The notes under the pieces: model-generated
Told to the model about the DNA's origin: nothing
Databases searched by the model: none
What the model saw: the letters and a program-made list of their open reading frames with translations, nothing else
Position numbers and translations under genes: made by a program
Shown: piece by piece, positions 7,394 through 16,422 of the stretch
Layout: the number at the start of each line of letters is the position of its first letter
Position numbering within the stretch: the stretch's first letter is position 1
Source: Micromonospora sp. WMMD812
Lineage (GTDB): Bacteria; Actinomycetota; Actinomycetes; Mycobacteriales; Micromonosporaceae
Length of the DNA: 64,000 bases
Direction: 5' to 3'
NCBI RefSeq assembly: GCF_027497215.1
Contig: NZ_CP114904.1
Span: forward strand, 372,001 to 436,000

Positions 7394-9625
7394 TCAGCCG
7401 CCGCCGGCGCGGAGCCGGCCGGCCAGCTCGCGGATCGCGTCCTCGAACCGCTCGTCCGACTCGCACGGCCAGTGGCCGTGAATCGGCGGCGGCACGACGT
7501 CGCTCGGTGGCGGCACCACGTCGCTCGGGTCGATCATCCGCCGGTCGACCGCCGCCGCCGGATCGTCCGGCGCGGTCGGATCCCCGGGGCGGTGCGGGGC
7601 GAACAACCAGCCGCCGATGTGGTCGGTGTCCCGCCACAGGTTGATCCACCGCCAGCCGACCCGCCGGCCCACCTCACGGAGGATCTCCTCGTCGACGTAC
7701 GCGGGAAAGAGCCGGGCGTAGAGCCGGCGGAGCGGGGTGCCGTAGGTGAGCAGGGCGACGCGGTCGCTCACCCCGTCCGGCAGCTGTAGCACGGTCGCCG
7801 CGAGCAACACCGAGCCGTGGCTGTGCCCGGACAGCACGACGGCGTCGCCCCGCCCGACCAGGTAGGTGATCCGCCGGGTCAACTCGGGCACCGCCCGCTC
7901 GGCGTAGCACGCCGGCGCGAAGGGGTGGGCGGCGCGGGGCCAGAACGTGCCCAAGTCCCAGACCACGCCGACGTACCGGCGGAACTCGGCGGTCCGGTAG
8001 GCGAAGATGCCGCCGATCAGCAGGGCGAGCAGGAGTGCCGCGATCACGTAGCTGCCCACGCCGATGAAGAAGTTCACCAGGTCGCCCGGTATCCCGAGCA
8101 GGCGGTTGACCACGTCGGCCGGGTAGTGCCCCATCAGCCCGAAGACGCTGGTCGCCAGACCCAGTGCGACGAGCGTCGCGTACACCACGGTGAGCGACTC
8201 GAGCCGGTCGGTGAACCGGGCCCGGGCGATGGTCCGCTGGACCTGCCGCAGCCGTGGCGCGGCCTCGGGCGGCGCGTCCGGGAAGTCGCGGGCCGCGATC
8301 TCGGCGCCGGCGCGTAGGCGCGCCGGACGGGAGATGAGGGTGACCAACCCGGCGGACGCCAGGGTGGTGGCCACCGCCACAACGAATCCGAAGATCGCCC
8401 ACTTGTACGCCAGTGGGGGGCTGGTCATGATCCGCTCCGCGGTGGGCGCATGCCGGTCGAGCATGTCGGCGAACCGGTAGACCAGCTCGGACGAGAACGC
8501 CACCGCCAGCCCGGTGGAGACGGCCGCGACCGTCGCCGCGCCCCGCCCGCGCAATGGCCGCCGCCGCGGACCCGGCTGGCGCAGCACGGAGAACGCGATG
8601 GCGGCCAGCAGCGCGGTCTGGGCGACGAAGATGCCGGCCACCGTCGCCCCGTACCGGGGCAGGCCGTGGTGCTCGGGCCACGGCGCCGAGTCGAACACGA
8701 CGACGGCGGCGACCAGCACGGTCGTCGCGCCCGCGGCCGTCCGCAGGCCTCGGATCAGCCGGTCCACCCCCGGCCCCGCATCCGGGCGGTCGATCAACGG
8801 GTGAGCGCAGACCACCGCCAGGCAGGCCACCAGGATCGCCCCGACCAGGACCGCCAGCACGATGGTGACCACCGAGGGGCTCGACCCGATGCGGGCGGCG
8901 AGCAGGCTCGCGTCGAGCGTCCCGAACGCGGCCGCGACGTGGATCGACCGCAGCCGGCCGACGAACGGCTCCGCGTCCCACTGGCCGATCGCGCCGAGCT
9001 GGAGCGCGTTGTCACGGCTGGGCGGAGGCGCGCGGAACGTGGCGAACGGCTTGCCGGGTCGCGCCCCGAGCCACCACACCACGCCGATGGCCGCCACCGG
9101 GACGAGGGAGAGCACGGCGAGGCGGAGCCCCACCGGTCGCCCGCCCAGCCACGACAGCCACTCCCGTTCGGCGAGGCAGGTCGGGCTGGCCATGCAGCGC
9201 CAGGCGATCAGGTCCAGCGCGACCCCGACGATGGACAGGACGTAGAGCGCGGTCAGGGTGAGCCCGAGCACCCGGCAGAGCGCCTTCATCCCCCAGCGCC
9301 GGCCTGCGCTTCGTGGGCGCATCCAGACCGCCACGTTGCAGAGCATGAACGGCAGCATGAAGACCAGGGACAACGTCCGCACGGCGGTTCCGGACGGCAG
9401 GTCGCTCCAGCGGTACGCCTCCGGGATGACGCCGTCCGGGCCGGCGCTGTCCGGGTAGCCGGGACGGGGCCGGTAGAACCCGCCGCTGCCGTCCCCGGCG
9501 ACCTGGTGCGCGTGCGGCCGGTCCAGCACCTGCTCGGCGGTGGCCCCGGAGACCCCGTGTACCCGGAGCTCCACGACCGCGCCGGGCGGCGCGGGCCCGG
9601 TCGACGACCCTGACGTCTCCGGCAT
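7394..9625 (-). CDS. large integral membrane protein with lipase-like GHSHG motif
   Basis: The 743-aa product begins with a soluble segment conserved in actinobacterial proteins of this kind (VELRVHGVSGATAEQVLD, then GDGSGGFYRP). It then has about ten hydrophobic segments in a long central region, and ends in an alpha/beta-hydrolase-like cytoplasmic domain with VVLSGHSHGSVLLAA, placing a candidate nucleophile at Ser602. A membrane-bound esterase or lipase is possible, but I do not recognise a named family. The ATG at 9625 is preceded by a GGGGGG run and gives MPETSGSS; longer readings run into the divergent promoter region. It is divergent from the response-regulator fusion gene. No partner gene indicates a substrate. 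Confidence 0.75.
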   Translation of the reverse strand: MPETSGSSTGPAPPGAVVELRVHGVSGATAEQVLDRPHAHQVAGDGSGGFYRPRPGYPDSAGPDGVIPEAYRWSDLPSGTAVRTLSLVFMLPFMLCNVAVWMRPRSAGRRWGMKALCRVLGLTLTALYVLSIVGVALDLIAWRCMASPTCLAEREWLSWLGGRPVGLRLAVLSLVPVAAIGVVWWLGARPGKPFATFRAPPPSRDNALQLGAIGQWDAEPFVGRLRSIHVAAAFGTLDASLLAARIGSSPSVVTIVLAVLVGAILVACLAVVCAHPLIDRPDAGPGVDRLIRGLRTAAGATTVLVAAVVVFDSAPWPEHHGLPRYGATVAGIFVAQTALLAAIAFSVLRQPGPRRRPLRGRGAATVAAVSTGLAVAFSSELVYRFADMLDRHAPTAERIMTSPPLAYKWAIFGFVVAVATTLASAGLVTLISRPARLRAGAEIAARDFPDAPPEAAPRLRQVQRTIARARFTDRLESLTVVYATLVALGLATSVFGLMGHYPADVVNRLLGIPGDLVNFFIGVGSYVIAALLLALLIGGIFAYRTAEFRRYVGVVWDLGTFWPRAAHPFAPACYAERAVPELTRRITYLVGRGDAVVLSGHSHGSVLLAATVLQLPDGVSDRVALLTYGTPLRRLYARLFPAYVDEEILREVGRRVGWRWINLWRDTDHIGGWLFAPHRPGDPTAPDDPAAAVDRRMIDPSDVVPPPSDVVPPPIHGHWPCESDERFEDAIRELAGRLRAGGG

Positions 9626-9779
9626 CGGCCCCCCGAGGTGTCCGCGCAGCCCGACACGGGTCGCTCGGCCGGGCCGGCGCCCGGCCCCGGTTACCCGCCA
9701 GGACGCGAGCCAACCGCGCCCTCCCGTGAGTCTCACCCGCTGGTGGGGAAGGTGCGGCCGTCGTGGTGGAGGTGGTTTC

Positions 9780-11447
9780 ATGGGCGCCATGGCGAACCCG
9801 GTGATCCTGACCATCGACGACGACCCGGTGGTCTCCCGGGCGGTGGCCCGCGACCTCCGGCGCCGGTACGGCGACCGCTACCGGATCGTGCGGGCCGGGT
9901 CCGGTCCGGAGGCGCTGGACGCGCTGCGTGAGATCAAACTGCGCGGTGAGCGGGTGGCGCTGCTGCTGGCCGACTACCGGATGCCCGAGATGACCGGGAT
10001 CGAGTTCCTCGAGGCGGCGATGGACCTCTTCCCGGCCGCCCGGCGCGTGCTGCTCACGGCGTACGCCGACACGGACGCCGCGATCGAGGCGATCAACGTG
10101 GTGGACCTCGACCACTACCTGCTCAAGCCCTGGCACCCGCCCGAGGAGAAGCTCTACCCGGTGGTCGACGCCCTGCTGGAGGCCTGGGCGGCCACCCCGG
10201 AGGCGGAGCCGACCGAGATCCGGGTGGTGGGGCACCGCTGGTCCGCCCCCTCGTTCAAGGTCCGTGACTTCCTCGCCCGCAACCTCATCCCGTACCGCTG
10301 GCTGCTCACCGACGACCCGGAGGGGGCCCGGCTGCTGGCCGCGGCCGGCGCCACCGAGGCGGACGTGCCGCTGGTGGTGACGGCCGACGGCAAGACGCTG
10401 GTCGCCCCCACGCCGGCCGAGCTGGCCGGCGTGGTCGGGCTCACCGTCGAACCGACCACCGACTTCTACGACCTGGTGGTGGTCGGCGGCGGCCCGGCCG
10501 GCCTCGGCTCGGCGGTGTACGGCGCGTCCGAGGGACTGCGCACGGTCCTGGTGGAGCGCCGGGCCACCGGCGGTCAGGCCGGGCAGAGCAGCCGGATCGA
10601 GAACTACCTCGGCTTCCCCGACGGCGTGTCCGGCCTCCAGCTCACCGACCGGGCCCGCCGGCAGGCGTTGAAGTTCGGCGCGGAGCTGTTGAGCACCCGG
10701 GAGGTGGTCGGCCTGTCCGAGGCCGGCGGCGCCCGGCTGCTGCGCTTCGGCGACGGCACCCAGATCGCCGCGCACACCGTGGTGCTGGCCACCGGCGTCT
10801 CCTACCGGGTGCTCGACGCTCCGGGGCTGGCCGACTTCACCGGCCGGGGCGTCTTCTACGGCTCCGCCGCCACCGAGGCGCCGAGCTGCGCCGAGCAGGA
10901 CGTCTACATCGTCGGCGGGGCGAACTCCGCCGGGCAGGCGGCGGTGTACTTCTCTCGATACGCCGCCAGGGTGCACCTGTTGATCCGGGGCGCGGACCTC
11001 ACCGCCTCGATGTCGCGGTACCTGATCGATCAGCTGGAGCGGATCGACCGGATCACCGTGCACCCGCACACCCAGGTCGTCGCCGGCGCGGGTGGCGACC
11101 ACCTGGAACGGCTCACGCTCTGCGACGGGCGCACCGGCGAGCAACGCACCGTCGACGCCTCGTGGCTGTTCATCTTCATCGGCGCGGAGCCGCGTACCGA
11201 GTGGTTGGACGGGGTGCTGACGCGGGACGCCCGCGGGTTCATCGTCACGGGTCCCGACCTGGTCAGCGGTGGGCAGCGACCACCGGGCTGGTCGCTGTCG
11301 CGCGACCCGTACCACCTGGAGACCAGCCTGCCGGGCGTCTTCGCCGCCGGCGACGTCCGCGCCGAGTCGGTGAAGCGCGTCGCGTCCGCCGTCGGCGAGG
11401 GCGCCATGGCCGTCTCGCTGGTGCACCGTTACCTGGAGGCGCAGTGA
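9780..11447 (+). CDS. response regulator-thioredoxin reductase-like fusion protein
   Basis: The 555-aa protein starts with a receiver domain (about 7-130; ILTIDDDPVVSRAV, phospho-acceptor Asp65 in LLADYRMPEMTG, LLKPW lysine). A thioredoxin-like segment follows (about 143-225), then a two-dinucleotide-binding oxidoreductase (about 235-555): FAD site VVVGGGPAGLGSAVYGASEG, NAD site VGGANSAGQAA, and ATGVSYR. The CxxC redox pair of true TrxB is replaced by AATEAPSC, so disulfide reduction by the usual route is unlikely. The start at 9780 has GGAGG 7 nt upstream. It overlaps the histidine kinase gene by 4 nt, so the pair probably forms a phosphorelay with an oxidoreductase output. The product's role is unknown. 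Confidence 0.9.
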   Translation: MGAMANPVILTIDDDPVVSRAVARDLRRRYGDRYRIVRAGSGPEALDALREIKLRGERVALLLADYRMPEMTGIEFLEAAMDLFPAARRVLLTAYADTDAAIEAINVVDLDHYLLKPWHPPEEKLYPVVDALLEAWAATPEAEPTEIRVVGHRWSAPSFKVRDFLARNLIPYRWLLTDDPEGARLLAAAGATEADVPLVVTADGKTLVAPTPAELAGVVGLTVEPTTDFYDLVVVGGGPAGLGSAVYGASEGLRTVLVERRATGGQAGQSSRIENYLGFPDGVSGLQLTDRARRQALKFGAELLSTREVVGLSEAGGARLLRFGDGTQIAAHTVVLATGVSYRVLDAPGLADFTGRGVFYGSAATEAPSCAEQDVYIVGGANSAGQAAVYFSRYAARVHLLIRGADLTASMSRYLIDQLERIDRITVHPHTQVVAGAGGDHLERLTLCDGRTGEQRTVDASWLFIFIGAEPRTEWLDGVLTRDARGFIVTGPDLVSGGQRPPGWSLSRDPYHLETSLPGVFAAGDVRAESVKRVASAVGEGAMAVSLVHRYLEAQ

Positions 11448-12901
11448 CCACCCCGACGGACCGGCTCCCCCCGGACGAGCTGCGCACGCTCTTCCTCTTC
11501 GAGTCCCTCGACGCCGAGCAGCTGGCCTGGCTGGCCGAGCACGGCCGGGTGGAGCAGCGCGCCGGCGGCACCGTCGTCTACGCCGAGGGCGAGGCGGCCA
11601 CGTGCTTCTTCGTCCTGCTCCGCGGCGCGGTGTCGATGACCCGCCGGGTGCACGGCGACGAGGTGGAGGTCAACCGCACCGACCAGCGGGGCGTGTACGG
11701 CGGGGCCACCCAGGCCTACCTGGACGAGCAGAGCGAGCAGCTCTACCGCAACACGCTACGGGCGATCGTCGACTCGGAGTTCTTCGTGCTACCGGCCGAG
11801 AGCTTCGCCGAGGCCGTCCGCTCCTGGTTCCCGATGGCGATGCACCTGCTGGAGGGCCTCTTCATCGGCATGCGGACCAGCCAGACCATCGTCGGCGAGC
11901 GGGAGCGCCTGCTGGCGCTCGGCTCGCTCTCCGCCGGGCTGACCCACGAGCTGAACAACCCGGCCGCCGCGGCGGTCCGGGCCACCTCCGTGCTGCGCGA
12001 ACGGGTGGCCGGCATGCGGCACAAGCTCGCGATGATCGCCGACGGTCGGCTGGACGGCCACCGCCTGCACAGCCTCGTCGAGTTGCAGGAGGAGGCGGTC
12101 GCCCGGGTGGCCGCGGCGCCGAAGCTGAGCCCGCTGGCCGCGTCGGACGCCGAGGACGCCCTGACCGACTGGTTGGACGAGCACGGCGTGGGCGGAGCGT
12201 GGGACCTCGCGCCGACGCTGGTCGGTGGCGGGGCGGACATCCCCTGGCTGGCTCGGGTGAAGGCGTCGGTCGGCCCGGCCGACCTCGAGGCGGCCGTCCG
12301 CTGGCTGACCTACACCGTCGAGACGGAGCTGCTGATGCGGGAGATCGCCGACGCGGTCACCCGGATCTCCGGCCTGGTCGGCGCGGCCAAGCAGTACTCC
12401 CAGCTGGACCGGGCGCCGTTCCAGGTGGTCGACGTGCACGACCTGCTCGACGCGACGCTGGTGATGTTCAAGGCCAAGATCTCCGCCGGGGTCAAGCTGG
12501 TGAAGGAGTACGACCGGGACCTTCCGCCGGTTCCGGCGTACGCGGCGGAGCTGAACCAGGTCTGGACCAACCTGATCGACAACGCGCTCGGCGCGATGGG
12601 GGAGAAGGGCACGCTGACCGTCCGGACCGGCCGGGACGGTGACCAGATCGTCGTCGAGATCGTCGACACCGGTCCGGGGATCCCGCCGGAGGTGCGCCCG
12701 CGCATCTTCGAGCCGTTCTTCACCACCAAGCCGGTCGGCACCGGCACCGGCCTCGGCCTGGACATCTCGTACCGCATCGTGGTCCACAAGCACCACGGCG
12801 ACATCCGGGTGGAGAGCGTGCCCGGCAGCACCACGTTCCGGGTGCTGCTGCCGCTGACCGCCGACGAAGCGTCCACGCCGGACCCGCGCACGTCGCCTTG
12901 A
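11444..12901 (+). CDS. sensor histidine kinase with N-terminal cyclic-nucleotide-binding-like domain
   Basis: The 485-aa cytosolic kinase has an N-terminal cNMP-binding-type domain (about 10-145; [38 protein letters not shown]). The H-box is [16 protein letters not shown] (phospho-acceptor His168), with a long helical dimerisation segment. The HATPase_c domain has N-box [16 protein letters not shown]1 DTGPGI and F/G2 [18 protein letters not shown]. There are no membrane segments. The GTG start overlaps the stop of the upstream fusion gene (GTGA), so the fused receiver is the obvious partner. The pairing of CNB-type kinase with receiver-TrxR fusion is inferred from gene order. Confidence 0.93.
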   Translation: MTTPTDRLPPDELRTLFLFESLDAEQLAWLAEHGRVEQRAGGTVVYAEGEAATCFFVLLRGAVSMTRRVHGDEVEVNRTDQRGVYGGATQAYLDEQSEQLYRNTLRAIVDSEFFVLPAESFAEAVRSWFPMAMHLLEGLFIGMRTSQTIVGERERLLALGSLSAGLTHELNNPAAAAVRATSVLRERVAGMRHKLAMIADGRLDGHRLHSLVELQEEAVARVAAAPKLSPLAASDAEDALTDWLDEHGVGGAWDLAPTLVGGGADIPWLARVKASVGPADLEAAVRWLTYTVETELLMREIADAVTRISGLVGAAKQYSQLDRAPFQVVDVHDLLDATLVMFKAKISAGVKLVKEYDRDLPPVPAYAAELNQVWTNLIDNALGAMGEKGTLTVRTGRDGDQIVVEIVDTGPGIPPEVRPRIFEPFFTTKPVGTGTGLGLDISYRIVVHKHHGDIRVESVPGSTTFRVLLPLTADEASTPDPRTSP

Positions 12902-12928
12902 CCTCCAGTGCGCTCGAACTCCTAGCGT
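12898..12928 (+). promoter_or_regulatory. MerR/SoxR-type promoter with 19-bp spacer
   Basis: TTGACC (12898-12903) and TAGCGT (12923-12928) are separated by 19 bp, the over-long spacing used by MerR-family activators. The spacer is centred on AGTGCGCT, a partial dyad. The -35 overlaps the kinase stop codon. The downstream gene is an aldo/keto reductase, a common MerR-family target. No MerR gene lies in the window. Confidence 0.6.
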
Positions 12929-12986
12929 CAGGCGCACGCCCGGCGGGTCCGCCGCCGGCGTGCGATCGACACCAGGGAGCACAACC

Positions 12987-14036
12987 ATGCGTTACCGCGT
13001 CCTCGGCGGCACCGGCATCGAGGTGAGCGTCCACGCGCTCGGCACGATGATGTTCGGCGCGGTCGGAAACCCCGACCACGACGAGTGCGTCCGGATCATC
13101 CACGCGGCCCTCGACCGCGGGATCAACCTTGTCGACACCGCCGACATGTACTCTGCCGGCGAGTCGGAAGTGATCGTCGGGAAGGCGCTGCGCGGACGAC
13201 GGGACGACGTGGTGCTCGCCACCAAGGTGCACTTCCCGATGGGGGAGGGGCGCAACCGAGGGGGCAACTCGCGGCGCTGGATCATGCGCGCGGTCGAGGA
13301 CAGCCTGCGTCGGCTCGGCACCGACTGGATCGACCTCTACCAGGTGCACCGGCCGGACCACACCACCGACGTCGAGGAGACCCTCGGCGTCCTCACCGAC
13401 CTCGTCCGCGCCGGCACCATCCGGGCCTTCGGCTGCTCGACCTTCCCCGCGGAGGAGATCGTCGAGGCGCAGCACGTCGCCGAGCGGCGGGCGCTCGGCC
13501 GGTTCCGCACCGAGCAGCCGCCGTACTCGCTGCTCGCCCGGGGCATCGAGGCCGACGTGCTCCCGGTCAGCCAGCGGTACGGCATGGGCGTGCTGACCTG
13601 GAGCCCGCTCGCCTCGGGCTTCCTGTCCGGACGGTTCCGCGACGGCCAGCCCGTCGACCTGAGCAGCGGACGCGCCGCCCTCACGCCGGCCCGCTTCGAC
13701 CCGGCGATCCCGGGGAACGCCGCCAAGTACCGGGCGGTCGAGGACCTGCTCGCGCTGGCCGGGCAGCTCGGCCACACGCTGCCCGAACTGGCCGTGGCGT
13801 TCCCCGCCGCGCACCCCGCGGTCACCTCCGTGATCATCGGACCGCGGACCATGGAACAGCTCGACGGCCTGCTGGCCGGCGCCGCACTGACCCTGGACGA
13901 CGCCACCCTGGACCGGATCGACGAGATCGTGCCGCCCGGTACCGACCTGTACGCCCCGGACGGCGCCTGGCGCCCGCCGGCGTTGACCGATCCGGCCCGG
14001 CGCCGACGCCCGACCGCCGAGCGCGCGGCGGCCTGA
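12987..14036 (+). CDS. aldo/keto reductase
   Basis: The 349-aa NADPH-dependent carbonyl reductase has the AKR (beta/alpha)8 signature GINLVDTADMYSAGESE, giving catalytic Asp and Tyr. Catalytic Lys is in LATKVHFP and His in YQVHRPD; SVIIGPRTMEQL matches the C-terminal cofactor site. The ATG at 12987 has AGGGAG 6 nt upstream. It is transcribed from a MerR-type promoter and followed by a strong hairpin (14074-14111), so it appears monocistronic. The tail (DPARRRRPTAERAAA) is low-complexity. The physiological substrate is unknown. Confidence 0.93.
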   Translation: MRYRVLGGTGIEVSVHALGTMMFGAVGNPDHDECVRIIHAALDRGINLVDTADMYSAGESEVIVGKALRGRRDDVVLATKVHFPMGEGRNRGGNSRRWIMRAVEDSLRRLGTDWIDLYQVHRPDHTTDVEETLGVLTDLVRAGTIRAFGCSTFPAEEIVEAQHVAERRALGRFRTEQPPYSLLARGIEADVLPVSQRYGMGVLTWSPLASGFLSGRFRDGQPVDLSSGRAALTPARFDPAIPGNAAKYRAVEDLLALAGQLGHTLPELAVAFPAAHPAVTSVIIGPRTMEQLDGLLAGAALTLDDATLDRIDEIVPPGTDLYAPDGAWRPPALTDPARRRRPTAERAAA

Positions 14037-14073
14037 CCGCCCCGGATCGCGGACATGGTCGCGCCAGATCCGT

Positions 14074-14111
14074 GAAGTAGTGGCCTCCCCTCGTCTGGAG
14101 GCCACTACTTC
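14074..14111. terminator. 15-bp hairpin between convergent genes
   Basis: GAAGTAGTGGCCTCC (14074-14088) pairs perfectly with GGAGGCCACTACTTC (14097-14111) around an 8-nt loop. It serves the convergent aldo/keto reductase and NUDIX genes. The right-arm 15-mer GAGGCCACTACTTCC recurs at 51257-51271. Confidence 0.85.
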
Positions 14112-14157
14112 CACGGTCCAGCACGACCATCACGTGCGGACGGTGCGGTCGGTGTCG

Positions 14158-14673
14158 TCAGCCGGTCCGTTGGGCGGCGAGGAAGTCGGCCAGCACCCGG
14201 GTGTGCGTGTCGAAGGCCAGCTCGGTGGGCTCGGTGAGCACCAGCCATTCGGTCGCCTCCTCGGTGGGCGCCGACGGCGGCAGGTCCTCCGTGCGCACCT
14301 CAGGCAGCACGCCGAAGACCATCATCGTGCCGCCGGCCGGCGCGCCGTGCACCGCGAACAGGGTCGCGTCCGCCGCGTCCGCGAGCAGACCGGTCTCCTC
14401 GCGGAGTTCCCGGACCAGCGCCTCGTTCCACTCCTCGCCGTACTCGATGAAGCCGCCGGGGAGGGCGAGCAGGCCCCGGGCCGGTTCGATGTCCCGGCGG
14501 ACCACCACCACGCCGAGGCCGGCGGTCGTGCGGACCGGCAGCACCGCCACCGCGACCGGCAACGGGTTGCGCCAGACGGTCTGACCGCAGCCCGGGCAGA
14601 CGCGCGGCCAACCGGCCGCCGCCGGGTAGGCGGCCCCGCAGAACGAGCAGTGGGAGTACGGCGCACCGGTCAT
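14158..14673 (-). CDS. NUDIX hydrolase with N-terminal zinc ribbon
   Basis: The 171-aa protein has two CxxC knuckles at the N-terminus (HCSFCG and CPGCG), forming a zinc ribbon as in NudC/ADP-ribose-type NUDIX proteins. The complete NUDIX box follows (G-x5-E-x7-REL-REE-TGLL, beginning GGFIEYGEEWNEAL). It would hydrolyse a nucleoside diphosphate linked to another moiety; the substrate cannot be read from the sequence. The ATG at 14673 begins just before the ribbon. Upstream (14674-14884) is repeat-like GC-rich DNA with no gene. Confidence 0.9.
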   Translation of the reverse strand: MTGAPYSHCSFCGAAYPAAAGWPRVCPGCGQTVWRNPLPVAVAVLPVRTTAGLGVVVVRRDIEPARGLLALPGGFIEYGEEWNEALVRELREETGLLADAADATLFAVHGAPAGGTMMVFGVLPEVRTEDLPPSAPTEEATEWLVLTEPTELAFDTHTRVLADFLAAQRTG

Positions 14674-14884
14674 GCCGCAGCACGTTACCCGCGCGCCCGC
14701 CCGGCCGCCGCGTGGCCGGTCGGCGCGGTCGCCGCGCGCCCACCCGCCCGGCCGTCGCGCGCCCACCCGCCCGGCCGCGCGGCGTGGTCGGTCAGCCCGG
14801 CCGCCTCGCGCCCGCCAGCCCGGCCGCGGCGTGCCCGGTCAGCGCGGTCGCCGCGTGCCCAGCGCCCGGCCGCCGGGTTCCCGG

Positions 14885-15544
14885 TCACCGCGGTCGCCGC
14901 GCCCGGCCCTCCGGCGTGAAGTGCAGCGCCCGGTCGAACAGCACGCCGCCGATCCGGGCGGCCAGCAGCACCGGCTGCGGGAACGGGGTGTCGACCGGGG
15001 AATTCCACAGGTGGAAGGCGGTCGGCGGAACGTCCGCGTCGCTCGCGTAGAGCAGGGTCTCCGGGAAACTCGGGTGGGAGCCGCCGAGCAGTGCCGACGG
15101 CGGGCCGAACCGGGCGGCCACGTCGGCACTGGTCCGGTCCTCCGTGACCCAGGTCGGCACCGACGACACCAGATCGTCGTGCTCGTCCCGGGCCAGCCGA
15201 CGGTCCAACGGCAGCCAGCCCACCCGGTGGGCGAACTCGGCGTACACCGAGGCGACGGCGCAGTGGTCGCGCGCGCCGTCGGGTAGCACGTACCCGAACG
15301 CCCCGCTGACCCCGGTGGGCAGCAGGACGTCCCGTCGCCGCCACGCCTCGCGTTCACGTTCCCAGTCCCCGTCGATGCCCTCGGCGAATGCCAGGAGGTG
15401 GAACAGCGGAACCAGCGCCACCTCGCCGCCGTACATTCCGGGCCGGCGCAGCGCGTGGTCGACGTGCTGCCGGAGGTGGGCGTGGATCTCGGCAGCGGTG
15501 CGAGCCGGCCCGGCGGCAGGGTCGGCGTCGGATCGTGGCGACAC
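14885..15544 (-). CDS. conserved hypothetical protein
   Basis: I do not recognise this 219-aa protein. It looks genuinely coding: steady G/C-rich third positions and aromatic/acidic composition. Notable segments are HVDHALRRPGMYGGEVALVPLFHLLAFAEG, with its core split by a hydrophobic helix, and PTAFHLWNSPVDTPFPQP. No signal peptide or clear membrane segment. The start at GTG 15544 is tentative because no good ribosome site is present; the frame stays open further upstream, but composition there is less protein-like. It stands alone between the NUDIX gene and a hairpin-containing gap (15545-15780). Confidence 0.6.
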   Translation of the reverse strand: MSPRSDADPAAGPARTAAEIHAHLRQHVDHALRRPGMYGGEVALVPLFHLLAFAEGIDGDWEREREAWRRRDVLLPTGVSGAFGYVLPDGARDHCAVASVYAEFAHRVGWLPLDRRLARDEHDDLVSSVPTWVTEDRTSADVAARFGPPSALLGGSHPSFPETLLYASDADVPPTAFHLWNSPVDTPFPQPVLLAARIGGVLFDRALHFTPEGRARRPR

Positions 15545-15630
15545 GGGGAGAGTGTGCCGGATGGCGCCGACACCACGCCGCCCGGTTTCTCGCCCGCTGA
15601 ACCGCCGTCGTCGGGTGCAAACGCCAGGTC

Positions 15631-15675
15631 GCCGACGTGGCCGTATCCGGGAGTGTGGGATACCGCCACGTCGGC
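15631..15675. repeat. 18-bp hairpin with GGATACCGCC arm
   Basis: GCCGACGTGGCCGTATCC (15631-15648) pairs with GGATACCGCCACGTCGGC (15658-15675) with one mismatch around a 9-nt loop. It lies in the gap upstream of the hypothetical gene and downstream of the SRPBCC gene. Its arm core is shared with 3570-3579. Confidence 0.8.
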
Positions 15676-15780
15676 ACAACGGAGTGGATCACTGCGGGCG
15701 CGCGGGCGCGCGGGCGGGCGGCCGGGCGGGCCCGTGCGGGCGGGCGGCCCTGCGGGCTCGTGCGGGCGGGCGGTGGCGGG

Positions 15781-16422
15781 TCAGGTGGCCGGGACGCCCG
15801 TGTAGAAGGCGGTGGTGCGATCGGCGGCGGCGCGGGCCGCCTCGGGGTCGGTGCCGGCGGCGACGCTCGCCGCACCCCAGAGCTCGCTGCAGGCCGTGAC
15901 GAACCGTCGCCCCTCCTCCGAGACGGACCAGGCCTCGGCCTCCTCCGGCGAGATGCCGGTGCCGTCCGCAGCCAGGTGCGAGGCCAGACCGAGCAGGGCC
16001 AGGTCCCAGCCGACGCCGACCGCGCCCGGGCCGAACTGGGCCCACCGGTCGTCGTCGACGTGCGCGATGTGGTCGAGTTCGAAGCGGGTCCGGTCGCCGT
16101 CGACGGGGGTCAGCCGGACCTCGATCCAGCTCACCTCGCCACCGAACTCCCAGGTGGCGGCGAAGCTGTGGGGCGGGTCGCAGCGCTCGACGACGCCGCT
16201 GGCGTTCCCCTGCAGTTCGTAGCGGCCGCCCAGTCGCAGCTCGCCGGAGACCGGCATGAACCAGCGGGGGATGCGTTCGGCATTGGTGCAGGCGTCCCAG
16301 ACGTCCTCCAGCGGCGCGTCGTACGTCTGGCTGATCGTGCTCACCCGGGCCTCGCCGGCCTCGAGCGTGCGGCTGCCGACCTGGCGCCGCACGGCGTTGA
16401 CCTGCTCGGTCACGTCCATCAT
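15781..16422 (-). CDS. SRPBCC/AHSA1-domain protein
   Basis: The 213-aa protein has an AHSA1/START-like lipid- or ligand-binding fold in residues about 28-150 (ISQTYDAPLEDVWDACTNAERIPRWF, GGRYELQGNASGVV, WIEVRLTPVDGDRTRFELDH). A helical C-terminal extension with SEEGRRFVTACSELWG is commonly seen in ArsR-linked members. The ATG at 16422 overlaps the stop of the upstream ArsR gene (ATGA) and has GAGGAG close by. ArsR-SRPBCC pairs are common; the SRPBCC protein probably binds or senses a hydrophobic ligand. That role is inference. Confidence 0.9.
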   Translation of the reverse strand: MMDVTEQVNAVRRQVGSRTLEAGEARVSTISQTYDAPLEDVWDACTNAERIPRWFMPVSGELRLGGRYELQGNASGVVERCDPPHSFAATWEFGGEVSWIEVRLTPVDGDRTRFELDHIAHVDDDRWAQFGPGAVGVGWDLALLGLASHLAADGTGISPEEAEAWSVSEEGRRFVTACSELWGAASVAAGTDPEAARAAADRTTAFYTGVPAT

